Shown: piece after piece, positions 1 to 12,640 of the stretch
How the letters are laid out: every line of letters begins with the position of its first letter
Numbering within the stretch: position 1 is the first letter of the stretch
From: Apostichopus californicus
Taxonomy: Eukaryota; Echinodermata; Holothuroidea; Aspidochirotida; Stichopodidae
DNA length: 52,516 nt
Assembly: GCA_020650975.1 (NCBI GenBank)
Contig: JAIPMN010001612.1
Coordinates: 1 to 52,516 of the forward strand
Direction: 5' to 3'
Program-made: the position numbers and the translations under genes
Notes under the pieces: generated by a model
The model's input: the letters and a program-made list of their open reading frames with translations, nothing else
The model's database searches: none
What the model was told of the DNA's origin: nothing

Positions 1-1169
1 ACAATGATATAAGTGTGATCATCACATCATAGCCTAGTCAGAAGAAGGAGAAGAATGAGTTTTCACGGTTTCCAAGGTTATGAAAAAAATCTCAATTTAC
101 AGACAGACAAGACACAAAGAACTTCAGAAAGTTGGAAATATTTAATGAAAATAAACATACGGACTGACAAAATAGATTGGTACGAAATATACAAAATATC
201 TGGGAAGAAAATCATCAAGGATATTCTGCGATATCCAAATTGGGTATTTTAGTACAAGTTTATATTCGACATATATGTAGAGAATACAGGTTCCAGCTAA
301 CACATCAACTAAAGAAACTATGAAAAACATGGAGGGCTCTATTTTTTATTTTCAGTATTTTTTGGGAGATGGACATTTGGGGAGGGGTGGAGTGGGGGTG
401 GAGATGTGGGAGGTCAAACATTTCCATAACAATGCTCCCAGTTTGCATGCATTTGTAGCTCCAAACATGGATGTTGCTCACTACAGTGAGTCATTGCAGC
501 TGTTTATTTAAAAGTGTTTAACAGATGTACTGAACAATTATAAATGTCCGTATGACCTACCTGCCCAACTGAGTGTGGAAGGGATAGGAGAGGATATGTG
601 CTATGCATTTGACATGCAAATTAGCTCACAAAAGACAGCTACTGTACACATGTGTATGCAAACAGAAATGGTTTTCAGAACAACAAACGTGTATTCAAGT
701 GGCTATTTTCTCACGTGATGACTCAATAACATGAAATGATGCACTGTAAATCAAGGAATCTTGGGTGGTTGACTAATATTAGGCAAGGGAATAATGTAGG
801 GTTCAGAGTTTTTGCTGCAGTTTTGAGGGCTCTACTCTTTTTTTTGTCTCAATATAAAATACAATGTTTAATGTGTACAAAAACTGCTATTCGTCTTTTG
901 CACTTGTCTCAGATACAGCAATTTGCGCATTGGGACGAAACACAGGAAAAAATATTCCCGGGTATGAGTCTTCAACAAACTGTGGTAATAAACAGTAATT
1001 TTGGAAATATTGTTAACACTTTGTCCAATTGACTTGACGACTCCAATCTTTTCCAGTAAACTGTCATCGACTGCTGCAAAGTGACAATTGCCTCGGTTAT
1101 TCAATTTCAGTAACATGTCATTCTATGGAAATCTGCTAACATATATAATAATATATATAAATATATAGG

Positions 1170-1315
1170 AAGGTATTCATTTTGATGGACCCTCAGCACT
1201 TCCACAGAAAGCACTTGAAACAATGAAGAAATCAATTGATACAAAAGCACCTGAAGACAAAAATGGTAGATTTACAAGAGGAGGAGGACTATATGATGAG
1301 GAAAGTGCCAATTAA
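1170..1315 (+). CDS. Unidentified possible terminal exon or gene fragment
   Basis: An open stretch of 48 codons follows a tatatag acceptor-like site at 1162-1169 and ends in TAA at 1313-1315. Its composition looks like protein (rich in K, E, D and G; FDGPSALPQKALETMKK near the start and GRFTRGGGLYDEE near the end) rather than random AT-rich DNA. No start codon opens the frame, so if real it would be a last exon of an upstream gene or a broken copy. It lies antisense inside the UBL3 transcription unit, just downstream of UBL3 exon 2. I do not recognise the family. The acceptor has no pyrimidine tract, which weakens the exon reading. Confidence 0.22.
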
Positions 1316-1364
1316 TATGGAACCTGGGAGAAAGGGATGAAAGACGATAAAATGATAGAATTAC

Positions 1365-4300
1365 CTTGTGGCCAATGATCAAACACATATTGCCCCACAT
1401 CCGTTGCTGTATCATTGCCTGTGAAGTTGAACTCCTTGCTGTGCCCATTCATTGGATGAATAAGGCGTAGTATAATCTGTAAATGAAGAAATATTCATCT
1501 TATAATTGAAATTCCTTAATATATAGTAAAGAATTGAAAACGTATTGTGATATTTGTGTAGAACAAAGACCTCACTGGGGGTTTCTTCTGTACATTCTGG
1601 GTATTCAGTGTGTTAATGAAAGCACAAATCCAGTTCAGACACCAAGTCCAACCCCATCCCCCCCCCCCCTCCAAAAAAAACTCAACCAAAAGCCAGTTAG
1701 GTTTGTGATTCCTTGCCATACCTCAAAATTCAAAATATTCTTTAACTATATGACTAATGTACATTAGAGCAAGTGAGTTAAATTTGTCCAAGAATATAGT
1801 GAGAACCACAAAAGATTTGCAGCAATCCCCTGTGAGCATCAACCATGTCTTTCACTCATAAGGATTTTACAGTATAGAATTTTTCAATTTTTAAAACCAA
1901 AATGTTTCAATATCCAGAAGGAACAGTCTTCTTATATGTGAAATATAGACACATTTCACCAACTTTGAGCTCGAAAATCCCTTTAATTAGTTGTTCAGAG
2001 TTACATGACAATACACTGTGAAATATTGTTGAGAAAATGGCCAACAGTTCACCACCATTTGAGATAACCTGTTGATTCATTACCTAGATGATAGGTATGT
2101 TTCGTTGAAGGCCTATAGAGCCCCAGAACTTATTGGAACTGAATTTGACCAAACTATGTTCACCAAAAGAAAATCATACCATTGGAGAATGCTCAGATTA
2201 ATTGTACATAGCTAACATTTTGGAGTTATCATGTTTAAAAGGTGTCAGACTTTGAGCCTATTGACCTCATGTGGCCATTGACCTCTACCAATTTCAATAT
2301 GATTCTTGCACTCACCAAGCTGGATCTACATACTTAGTAACCAAGCTGGATCTACATACTAATTATTTACTTGAAGAAAGATGTACACAAGATTTTCAGA
2401 CTTTCACATTTAAATGTTGACCTCAAACGACCTTTGACCTCCACCAATTTCAATAGAGTTAATGTACTCAACAAGCTGAATCTACATACCATGTGTGAAG
2501 TTCCAAAAAGACACACTATTTGAGTTACTTCAGACTTGACCTCTGTTGACCCCAAATGACCATTGAATTTCAAAGAAAACAATAGGCTTTGTACACAATG
2601 AGACGGATCCAAATACCAAGTATGAAGTTAATCCAAACTTTACATTTTGAGTTACCATGTTAACAAGCAAGTGCCACATACATACATACACCATCACTAT
2701 CGCATAGATTCCTTTTGCCTCCGGCAAGGAATAAAAAATTAAAATATATATCATAAAAAGAGGTACAGCAACTTTATATTCAAAAATAAAACTTTACCTT
2801 ATATAGCAAACCTTTAATCTTTGCTTGTATTACATGTTTTTTTACCTTAAATACTTATCTTCATAACCAACTGTGTACACACTAAAACAGAGAATTATTC
2901 AAAGACAGAATCCTTTGACGAATCTAGGATTATCAAGAGTTCTTCAATGTTATGCAGCCAACCAGCATAATCATAGTACATCCTGACCTCATTATCAATT
3001 TTATCATTAATTTACTGTAGGCTCTTCTTCAATTACAACATTCTCATTTCAAGAAGATCCCAATTTTATATCCTGTGACATACTGTAACTCCTTTGTCAG
3101 TGCTATCTCAGACAGGCTTATCAAGTTTGTCATGTACTACCCAAAGCAAACCCATTAGCAGTCTCATTTCCTGTATATACATGGTTTAATACTTTGTATC
3201 GTAATATGGTCGTCTTGATTTTATTCTGATATAAATTTGCATTGCAAACTTAGACTAAACCCTGTTGTGCAATGTAACATGTAAGTACTGTAAATGGCCA
3301 TACAGTATAAATACTGTACCAATTCTTCTGTCCCATCAAATTAAAGTAATTAGTGCAATGACTACAAGATGTAAAGCGAGAAGAAATTGATCATTTACGC
3401 ACACGTAGCCATCTTCTACAGCTCTGAATATTTTCGCAACCTCAGCTTGAGGCTTCCATAACATATGGGCTAAAGATGCAACTCCTGTGAGAGTATGTTA
3501 CATACTGTACTTATGTCAGCACTGGTGGGGTTTTGACTAATCGTTACAGACAATTGCCACTTTGCAAATTTGCCATATTTGCCACTTTTGGTCAATTTAT
3601 CCTTGTTAAGAAGAAATTCAAAACTCTACATCACAAACCATTCTGTTAATTGGCTTTCAGTACTTGTGCACTGTAGTCTGTCAATAATAGTCATACTTCA
3701 AAATTTATCTGTACTAGCATGTGTACAAGAATGTGTACAAGTGTACATGTGTACAAGAATCAAATACCTTCCTTACTGACTGTACTATAGATACTGCAGT
3801 TGTCAAAGAGACTTCTGTGTTAACTGTAGAGCAAGTAATATTAGCATTGCACATTTCAACGTTATACTCGTAAATGTTTACAATGAAAAGCTTCCGATTA
3901 AACGAGTCACACAATTATGAAGAATTCAATGGAACAAACCAATTGAGCTGTTTCTAAAGACAAAAACAGGTACTAGTGACATTAGGGAGTTAAATGATTT
4001 TTAGTAACCATCCAAACAAAGGCTATATGTGAGAAATCTCATTGGAGAATATGTGCTCATCATATTCTGTTTAAAAATTACAGCAAAACAAAAACTCATG
4101 TTCACTTTCAGTTTCAGCAATTAAAGAGTACTTGCAACTACGCTTTCATGATAATATTGTTAAGATAACTACCAGTCAAGATGACAAACACTTGTTAACT
4201 GATATGTACACTGCAATCTGAGTCAAACAGTCTATAGATGACATGTCTAGGCAGTGGTGACAGAACATTGAAATAGATAGAAAGTATTAAAATAAAATAT

Positions 4301-6436
4301 CCATACACCAACGTTTTGGCAAAATTTTCAAGCTTGCAGGTATAACTGATTCTAACTGTACGATACATATGTATGTAATAATCACATTTCATTTTTTACA
4401 TTGACCCCTATGGTAATGAGTTAAGAACTCTAAATAACCCCCCACAAGACCCCACAAACATAAGCTTTAAGGAATTCTTCAATGATGCAACCACGTTTTC
4501 ACAAGAAATTTGTTCAATGGGGCATTGCAACGTTAGTCTTGATAGGCCATAGACTTGCACCATTGCAAGTTATGGAACTTTTTCATGGACCACTAAAACA
4601 TCATTGGGGGTAAAACATCACGTGTTGAATATAAAACGTTAGGATATAAGTAGTAAATGATATATGCAGCCTTGCCGTATAAATCAATTAAATTATTTAG
4701 CATCTAACTTTAGGTGCCAGCAGTTTTTATAACTCGCCCGCCTCCAGACACTACCTGAAACAACTGAGAGTTCAGCTGGAGGGTGCATTCCGAGTAGTAA
4801 TAGTATACTGCGCTCCCCTATTTTCGTGCGACCAATTTTCCAGCAGTACGCACGTACAGTGTTCATCTAATTTAGGCTAGGCCCTAGCCTAACTTCATGA
4901 AAATAGGTCTCCATACTAAGTTTTCCTTAGACTTGAGAAACCCACAAATTTTGGGGTCTCTGAACCCATTTACACTTGAGTGGTACTCTCATCCTCCCTG
5001 GCTCTTCACTGGATGTTGGTAAACAAAATAGGATTGGAATTGTGTCACACGCAGTCACAGATTGCATAGTATGTACAGTATACTCCAAAAACTTTCGTTG
5101 TCATGATTGCATAGCCTTAGGGTGACAATACTACGCTATGCTCGGCCCGCACGCATTTAACGTAATGAGGTCACCGGATCTATCGGGTCACTGTTGATGG
5201 GGGAGTGTTTAAATTGCAAAATTGATCTTGACGTCAGGATCAGATCCTGGTCTCTGCCAGTATCAAAATAGGAGGGATCAGATCCGGATCTGAACTGCAT
5301 TCACACTACAGCCATGATCTTGAGATCTGATCCGGATCTAGTGTGAAAGCAAACCTAAGTTGTTTTCTTTAGGTGGGGCACAATTTCTGTCATCAGAATT
5401 TCTCCAACTGCAGTATTCTTTATAAGATATTGTCAACAAAATCCACTTTAATTATGCATCCAAGGACAAGATTAGACACTTGAACCAACTTTAAACAGCT
5501 CAAAACAATCTCATAGACTACATATGGGGGCAAATCATTCACTTCAATTGCATGGAAGACAGCTCTAGTCAAAAGAGTGGAGTGAACTGCATACAAGGAA
5601 ATTATTTACAACAGTGTCAACAAAATGCATAGCAGTTACCAACAATGTTAGCCATAAAGGGATGATATTAAATGTTAGCATTGAGAAGGAAAGCTCTCCC
5701 TGCTTGATCTTCACAAAATTAGGTTGTGTAACAGCTTATTAATTTCTATAAAACTTTATCAAATTCTATATCATATAAACACTGTTCCTTTACATTCTAG
5801 ATGTACAAGGTTACTAACGACAAAACACTTCTGTTGCACCTACCTATAGTGATTCATGTAATTAAAATGCTGTTGTTCCAATGTAACTCCAAAAATGTAG
5901 CATGACTTAAAAACGTCAAAAGGGAATCAGTCTTATACTTCAAGATGTAGAAGGAACTGTTTTGTCTTGTTTAATGCTTATTTACAACTACAAAGTATAT
6001 CGACATTTAAAGACAATGTGCATACTTTCTCAATTTTTTCTTTACTCAGGAACATGTTAAAGTGTCAGCTTGCTCAAAATTGTTCAAAACTCTCAATTCA
6101 TAAGTTGTTATTCCAAGGACATTGAATAACAATACGTGTTTCACCTTTGTGAAATACACTCCTTGAGCATTTTAACAGAATTTGTGTGAAAGCTAGGGAC
6201 CAGTACATGGTGTAACCAAAACAGGATATATGTAAACGAGCATTGATCACAGCTTGCTACTTGGCATCTTGGAATAACATACCTAACTACGTTCGTGATT
6301 ACACATAGCATCCACATACGGTAAGCTTCGACCAAATACTGTACTTTTGGTATTGATAAAAGGCATGATATGTGGCTTCTTAAAATAAACTTAAAAGGTA
6401 GCGACTCACCTTATCATTTCTTCTGTTTGAGGACAT
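1365..6436 (-). CDS. UBL3: UBL3-like membrane-anchored ubiquitin-fold protein, 5' part (two exons)
   Basis: Two minus-strand exons join in phase: exon 1 at 6436-6410 (ATG at 6436, nine codons reading MSSNRRNDK, donor gtgagt) and exon 2 at 1476-1365 (acceptor ttacag, donor gtaatt). The 46 residues match the N-terminus of UBL3: the MSSN start, then a ubiquitin-fold beta strand (ILRLIHP), KEFNF, NDTATDVGQYV and DHWPQ, parallel to SGKTKEF, NDSASDIAKHVYDNWP in the vertebrate protein. UBL3 is about 117 residues, so the rest of the ubiquitin fold and the C-terminal prenylation motif lie beyond the left edge; no third exon was found in 1-1364. UBL3 family proteins are lipid-anchored and are known for sorting cargo into multivesicular bodies and extracellular vesicles. 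Intron 1 (1477-6409) holds a dispersed repeat at about 2230-2740 and otherwise AT-rich sequence. A 5' noncoding exon may lie further upstream. Exon 1 is very short; its identity rests on MSSN plus splice phase. Confidence 0.82.
2230..2740 (+). repeat. Dispersed repeat with TGACCT motifs and a hairpin terminus, copy 1
   Basis: This segment carries repeated TGACCT half-sites (near 2261, 2279, 2418, 2434 and 2536) and a duplicated phrase, aagctggatctacatact, at about 2319 and 2343. It ends in a short hairpin, ATTCCTT...AAGGAAT, at about 2707-2732 followed by an A-rich tail. The last ~55 bases match a second copy ending at 42936, in the same orientation. The A-rich end suggests a retroposed or MITE-like family; the class is not certain. 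Confidence 0.6.
5225..5350. repeat. Palindromic GATCCGGATC-rich segment
   Basis: The segment holds two copies of the self-complementary core AGATCCGGATCT (about 5285-5296 and 5328-5339). The 9-bp inverted pair TTCACACTA/TAGTGTGAA (about 5301-5309 and 5338-5346) flanks the second core. A CRE-like TGACGTCA is at 5229-5236. This looks like a small foldback-type repeat in UBL3 intron 1, but no target duplication was found. Confidence 0.35.
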
Positions 6437-9400
6437 ATTCAATCATTAGTTGTTTAGCATTTGCTGAGATTCAAGGTTAATTTTCCCAAACAGGAAAGGA
6501 CGGAGCTGAAATTGTTCAGTCTTTGAATGCTCTCTCTAAATTTCACTTCTTGAGGCAATATCCACAAACCATATTTTATTCAATTTCCTTGCCTGTTTGT
6601 TTATGATATATTTTGTTATATTTATAAGTACAGATATCCTCTCTTTTGAGCAATACAGGCAGGGTGGTGTATAGGAGTTACACCACTTTCCTCAAGATGT
6701 TCTTTGCCAAGTTCTCATGTGTGGAATCAAAATGTACTGTTTTTCACCCCCGAGGTTGAAATCAATTGGCCATATGAAAACTGGTTGAAGTATCTCTGTA
6801 TTACTTCGCATCAATCTGAAACGGAAAGTAAAATTTAGAAAAGAAATAATGGTTTTTCATAATAACGTAGGTCGTACTCATCCTTGTTCAACTAAAATCA
6901 CAAATTTTACATTTTTCTTGGGAATTGTGAATCTCTACATAAGTTTACATGTGGAACGTTACTGCCAAACCTCTCAGCTTCCTTTGAAAGTGAAACTTCA
7001 GCTAGACTTTCGTTTTTCATTTTGCTACATGTGAGCATTCCATAAAATCACATGTACTGAGGACAATTTTCTGATCAACTACATATTACAGTAGACTCTT
7101 TTCATCGTGACAAATGTTGTACAGTAAAACCAGACGTTGTAATTTGTGTGCTTAATATGTAGGCTGTAGCAAAGCTAACAAAGCATGCACTGTGGTTGTA
7201 TGTGTACTATGATAATTATACAGGTTTGAATACGTCAAAATTACTGTGTCAAATTTCATTTATATTTTACTTTTAAAACAATAAAATTACAAACGTCAAA
7301 TTAAATGATATACTACAAACAGACAAAAACGATGAAAACAATTCAAGCTTTCAGGATGAATCTAAACTGCCAACTTAATATTTCATTTCTTGTTAGCCCC
7401 CTCTTCCTTAGTGTGACTTTTCTTGTCACAGCCTACAGTACCTCATAATTTTATCAGTGCTATCTGTAACTATGAACAGAATTGTTAGATTTCAAATTTC
7501 TACATCACCCAACCCTTTCTGTAAGTGAGCTCTATTCTAGGTCCAAAGGAAGGTAACATGAAACATTACACTACTCACTATCACTGTATATAGTTATTCT
7601 TGAGTTCCCTAAAGTAGTTTGTTTCTAACAGCTCAAAATTCTTATCAATTTCAATTTGAATGCAGCTTACTGTACATGCTTTAAAATTGAAGTGATTTTT
7701 TTTTTCATTGTTAATAGACACACAGAAAAAGGCTGTAATGCAAATCATGCAATGCATTGTGGTATTAAGGAATGTGGCCATCAGTTAGCAAAATTTGCAC
7801 AAAATTTGTAAATCTTCTAAAAGGTAAACTTATTTTTGGACTTCTTTACTACCTTCACAACCAACACCAAATGACAGAAATGTGATGGTGATGTCTAACA
7901 TATGTAACAAGTAGCATGGTGGGTTCAATTCCGATATACTAAATGTTTTGCGCTGCAAATTTCTCAAATTTTCACATACCTGACTATTACTATGTCTTGA
8001 CAACATGCACATCTACATTTTACATATTTTCAGAAAAATATTGATGAAACCAATGGCAATTTCCTTTGAATTAATTTCAATCCTAGTGGGCGATACAATA
8101 CTTATTAGGGCACAATCAACTAAGCCTACTGTAATTTTCGTGGACCTGGTTGTTTGCAAACACTGCAAAGCGCCCAAAAAGGGTAGGGTAAATATTGGAT
8201 CAGGTTTTCAGGATTTGCGCATGTGTAGTTGAAACTCCAAAGTTTGAACAGGCCTATGTACATACAGTGAACTGTAGAATTTTAGCGAGAAATATGCACA
8301 CTCTAGGTACAGGGATGTTTGGATATTGGTGGAATCGCTGCAAGGTCAAAGCATGGGGCTACGACGGATTTGGCGACTAGGGAAGTACAAGTGCAGTTGA
8401 AAGAGGGTATGGGTGGTGAAAATTGGTTGAAAGGGCAGGGCAAGGTGGGCGAAAAGAGGGGCGGGAGGGCCGCCCCTGTAAAACAGGGAAGCTAGGACAC
8501 TGCACCATCTGCCCTATATACGTGTAGAACATTAACAAAGTATAGACAGTGATACAATCACATCTTAACAACTACACTAGTAACATAGGTCATACAATAC
8601 ACACAATTGGTGTTTGATCGGGACACAAGCTTTTCTCACAGGGCACAAAGTCTTTTTGGGACTTGCGTCCCTAGGACGCAAACTTTTTCTCTAGTAACAT
8701 TACTTGCATTTAAAATTTATTTGCTTGACCTCAAATCAGCTGGGAATAACGTGTCTGTTGTTGCAAAGCAAAATGTTCTGTAAACTTGCCAAATTTTTGC
8801 TACACAAAAACCAATATTGGTAGAAACTTTGTACAATGAAGCATACCGTTTTCATTATTTCATGAGAAATAAAGCCATATACATGAAAAATGCTGCACTA
8901 CACGTGAACACACTATTATTCCCTGAGCAAGTAAAAATATTATCCATTGTTATGAAACATATAATCATGAAAGCAAACTTTGGGCTAATAAAGGTACCAA
9001 CTCAGAAACATTAATAAGCAAGTGATATTTCCCTAAATTTGCACGTGAATTAAACTTAAACTTAAAGTCTGTTGTATAACTCAGGTTAATGAGTGGAATA
9101 TTTTTGAAAGAAAGTACAAGAAAATACATAATTGATTTTTCTTTCTTTGGCTGTTTCAGTTCTTATTTCCATTAAGTCTACATTTAGGCCACATGATATC
9201 ACGTTTACAACATGCATTATAAAAAGTCTTTACAACTTGACATTTAACATAACATAGCAACTAGTACATACATGATACAGTGTCGCTCAGCATCAGTGCA
9301 TCCACTTGTAATGTAAACATACACAGGTGAGTTTAGAGAACATGCAAAACTACATTATAGTATAGGTCCTACCACTTTACCGTGCCATGTGTCCTTTGAC

Positions 9401-9480
9401 AAGGCTATAAGCCTACTATTGTTAATCCTTAGTTCATTCATACTTAGTAAAGATTCCTAAATCCTATTGGTCCATTCAGG
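6437..9480. other. UBL3 upstream region, no gene recognised
   Basis: About 3 kb of AT-rich sequence with only short open frames that have no recognisable domains or matching splice partners. It may contain UBL3 promoter or 5' UTR sequence, but no transcription start could be fixed. A G-rich and then GC-rich patch at about 8400-8480 has no identifiable ends. Confidence 0.5.
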
Positions 9481-9487
9481 TCAGCTG

Positions 9488-9790
9488 ACCGTGGTTAATC
9501 CTGTGAGTAACGCACGGTAAAATTACGGGGCACCACTTTAATAAATCTTTGGTTATATGTAACCAAAAATGTTTTGTTTTATGATTTTTCCCCCACACAA
9601 ATGGTAGTGTATGAATGAACGGGGTTAATCAACGGTCTAGCGTGCGTTACTCACATGATTAATGCACACCGGGTGTTCATGCTATCGCTGGATGCACTCG
9701 GGCTCCGCCCTCGTGCATCTCTTGCATTATCCCCCGATCGTGCATTAATCCTGTGAGTAACGCACGCTAGACCGTTGATTAACCCCTGAT
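9488..9790. repeat. Foldback element with 47-bp near-perfect inverted arms
   Basis: The left arm (9621-9667) and right arm (9740-9786) are inverted copies over 47 bases with one mismatch, separated by 72 bases. The loop contains a smaller imperfect palindrome (GATGCACTCGGGC / GCCCTCGTGCATC, about 9691-9719). The 22-mer TTAATCCTGTGAGTAACGCACG occurs in the right arm (9745-9766), inverted with one mismatch in the left arm (9641-9662), and again at 9495-9516, where it sits inside its own small hairpin ACCGTG...CACGGT. GC content is well above the flanks. No coding sequence is present. Confidence 0.8.
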
Positions 9791-10397
9791 TATAGGCCAT
9801 AAGTTTTGATTATTAGTTTTTATAGGCCTAGGGGCTAGTAAATAGCGTTAAGTTAGTCTAGACCATGTATTACTATTAGGCATATACCAATGTTTTGTAG
9901 ATCGTTCAACATGTATCCAGAAATATGTATCAAAACTGGTAGTAAGAGCAATGTCAATGATAGGCATAGCAGGCCTAAATTTGTACTTACCTACTGTGAC
10001 TGTGGTATAATCAGTAACACTAGGTTACACTAACGTTAGGCAAGAAGTTTAGTATACCCTAGCAAGTAGCAACTAGCATATAACCCAAACTAAGTAAAGG
10101 GAACATGTAGCCTAACGTTGTTTTACAGACAACAATGTAACATTAGGGTTAACAGGGCAAGAAACAATCGACCAAAATGCTACCTTACTGACATAAAATT
10201 CTTTGTCAGCGGATCACAAAGAAATGTTCTCACAGGAATCAGTTACCTGCAGAACCAAGTCTGTCGCCAAATGACTTTATTAACGAACGTAAAAACAAAT
10301 GACAGTAAAAACGGCTCTAGAAATAATGTCGTCGCAAATCAGATTGGTGTTACTAGTCACTAAAGCAGATCTTGCAATGAATTATGGGAGTAAAGCT

Positions 10398-10405
10398 TGA
10401 CGTCA
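10398..10405. promoter_or_regulatory. CRE-like palindrome TGACGTCA
   Basis: A full 8-bp cAMP-response-element consensus lies in a locally less AT-rich stretch (about 10.1-10.4 kb) upstream of UBL3. It could belong to a distal UBL3 promoter. The match is exact but the function is a guess. Confidence 0.25.
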
Positions 10406-10700
10406 TCGTGAAAAAGTGGGTGTTTGTTTTGGGATTTCTACCGAACTTCTTGTACATTATTGTTTAGAGATCATGGAGTTAATTTCTTTGAATCCATTGG
10501 TTTAAAACATTAGTTCTCGGATGTACGGCAAGCCATTTTAGTTTCTTTACCAAATTAGAATTATCTTTTACTAATTCAAAGATAAATCTATATTTCTTTA
10601 AAAAAAAACCCGTCTGTATAGTTATAATTGGATATCTCTAACATTGTCTTTGAAGATATCTTTGTAACACAATATACAAATTGTATATGAGCAATCTTGT

Positions 10701-10881
10701 AGGAACTCGCGAAGAAGCCTCATTGGCTTTTTATCAAAGCCGCAAGCTGACCGAAGTCAGTCTCCTATATTCATATTTCGTCCATGATTATGTATTGTCA
10801 ATTGTCAACAACTCTGTAACTAGACGACATACATTAATCTTGGAGTCACTCGAACCGGGGACCATATGATTGGAAGGCACC
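10701..10881 (-). mobile_element. tRNA-derived SINE copy, 5'-truncated
   Basis: Read on the minus strand, this segment begins at GGTGCCTTCCAATCAT, carries a B-box-like GGTTCGAGT, and continues through a shared body to gcgagttcct. It matches the copy at 13029-13639 throughout, apart from the 13.1-13.5 kb insertion in that copy. The A-box half of the tRNA-like head is absent here. At the site homologous to that insertion it reads tatgtcgtctagttacag without interruption, so it serves as an empty-site reference. Confidence 0.8.
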
Positions 10882-11529
10882 TTGAATTCTAGTAAGCTCT
10901 ATCTCCAAAACCAGCCAGATTGACTCTCCGGCTAATTATTGCCATTTTAATGTGCAACACAAGACAATTAGTACGTGACAGGCCATGTAGGAATTTATTC
11001 AGGCTACATATGAGCTTAATATGTCTCTGGCTTTCATAAATAAAAGTAAATTTGTCCCTTGAATACTTTTCTATGATCACTCATGACAAGTGCTAACTTA
11101 AAAAAAATATCTTACAGCCACCTACATTTTCCTGTCCAAATCAGGTATTGATTGTAAATTGTCACCGTCAAGTTTTTTGGGCTCACTAAATTAGCATGAA
11201 ACAACACATGTTTAACGTCATAATTGCACACTGACAACAAAATATGCTTTTAATTGTTTTTCTGTGTTATTTTTCATCATGAATTGGATACATTAAATTC
11301 AGAGAATGAGAAGTTTACGATAAACAAAGATTCCATTACGGTTGTAGAAGTTGGAGAAAACTGGATATTAACATTAAACAGAAAAAACAAATTCATTTGT
11401 TAATGCAGCATTATCACCACACATGTTTGCTCTACAAAATAAGCCAACGTCAAAGTTTGTTGTTTCGAAAAACCGGAACTTAGGACTTTTTGATTGCTTA
11501 CTTGGGCTCACTCATTATCTTTTACTTGT

Positions 11530-12010
11530 ATCTAATCAGGGAGTTCCATAACAACTACCTGGTCTAATCAGAAAGGGAACATTTCTCGCTGGAAGTAGTA
11601 ATGTATGGACTGAACACGATAAGTTTGTATGTTGTCATGTTCTGCTTCTGGTCGAATTTCTTAACGTGAATATGGTATCAAGAAATGACAGTTTATCTCG
11701 GAATAAACTGGGGAAGGACAAAGACAGAAAGGTGTGGAGAAAAAAGGGTGGAAGAGAGCTATGAGAGGATGCGTGAATGGGGGGTGGGGGGGGGACAAGG
11801 AGAGAAGGAGGGGGGAAGAAGAAAAGTTAGTCATGTCCTTCCTGTATGTTGAGCCCATGAGGTTGAATGGTGCGAAGGCGTTGCATCCACAGCCTCTCTC
11901 TGCTGACTCGTACCAGGGAGTTGTTATGGAACAACTCTCTGCTCGTACTAGGTCAGGACGGCTACCCAGGTCGTTGTTATGGAAGGCATACCAACTCCCT
12001 GGGCTACCTA
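11530..12010. repeat. Cluster of inverted copies of a GGGAGTTGTTATGGAA motif
   Basis: The phrase ccagggagttgttatggaac (about 11910-11930) occurs inverted near 11538-11562 (gttccataacaactacctgg), and related pieces recur at about 11970-12001 (gttgttatgga and ccaactccctgg). Between them lies a G-rich tract (about 11778-11818). The open frames across this stretch on both strands are low-complexity by-products. It is probably repeat debris next to the LINE remnant. Confidence 0.4.
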
Positions 12011-12142
12011 GGGATTCAATCCCCGTATCGTTGAAGATAATTTGTATAATGAGTTGTAAATAGATACAATGGGTAACCATTTCCACAGTCAAATAATACC
12101 GATCGGCTATAGGCAATTGCAGTGATTACGTCATCTATTTCA

Positions 12143-12222
12143 ATATTAATGCAATAATATATATTAATGCAATAATATATATTAATGCAATAATATATAT
12201 ATATTAATGCAATATTAATGCA
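12143..12222. repeat. Short tandem repeat, attaatgcaataatatat unit
   Basis: About four tandem copies of an AT-rich ~20-bp unit (TTAATGCAATAATATATA) with slight length drift in the last copies. It adjoins the LINE ORF1 remnant. Confidence 0.85.
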
Positions 12223-12234
12223 TCGGGCATTCTC

Positions 12235-12640
12235 TGTAGCTGGCGATGCGCTGTTGGCTTGTGTCTTGTGAGAAAGGCTGAGCGGGTGGAAACCACCGCA
12301 CCGAAGACGAGTCTTCTTACTGGTACAGGTGGTTGTTGTGTGTGCAATAGCTTGGCAGTTGTGGCATTGGGATGGTTCGTATGTGTGGTGGATTCGCTTG
12401 ACTTTGAACTGATGGTTGTCGATGTAGATACCGTTGGCTATGGCTTCGGATTTGCTACGTTGGTTGGTTCCGGACCGGAACTTGAGTACCACTCACACGG
12501 AAGCGGCGAGCGTTGATGACTTTCGTTGACTGGCGGTTGATACCTTTGACGATGGAGGTATGTTGATTGGCTTGTGGGTACGTTGATGACGAGAGCTTCC
12601 AGAAGAGGAATGCCCTCTCCACCAGAGCCCCTGTGCATTT
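12235..12640 (-). pseudogene. LINE ORF1 / gag-like zinc-knuckle remnant
   Basis: A minus-strand frame (from 12492 downward) includes a CX2CX4HX4C zinc knuckle (C43, C46, H51, C56 of that frame, DNA about 12366-12325). It is preceded by EAIANGIYIDNHQFKVKRI, the kind of segment that precedes the knuckle in LINE ORF1 proteins, and followed by RCGGFHP. Upstream sequence (12640-12440) continues in shifted frames (INVPTSQSTYLHRQ, then QPPVNESHQRS), which indicates frameshifts. No reverse transcriptase was found nearby. This is a dead fragment of a non-LTR retrotransposon; the clade is not determined. Confidence 0.6.

Noticed and set aside
11661-12116. Long open frame (151 codons, minus) and its plus-strand counterpart at 11734-12063
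   Set aside because: Both run over G-rich low-complexity DNA and inverted repeat pieces, have no recognisable domain and no splice partners.
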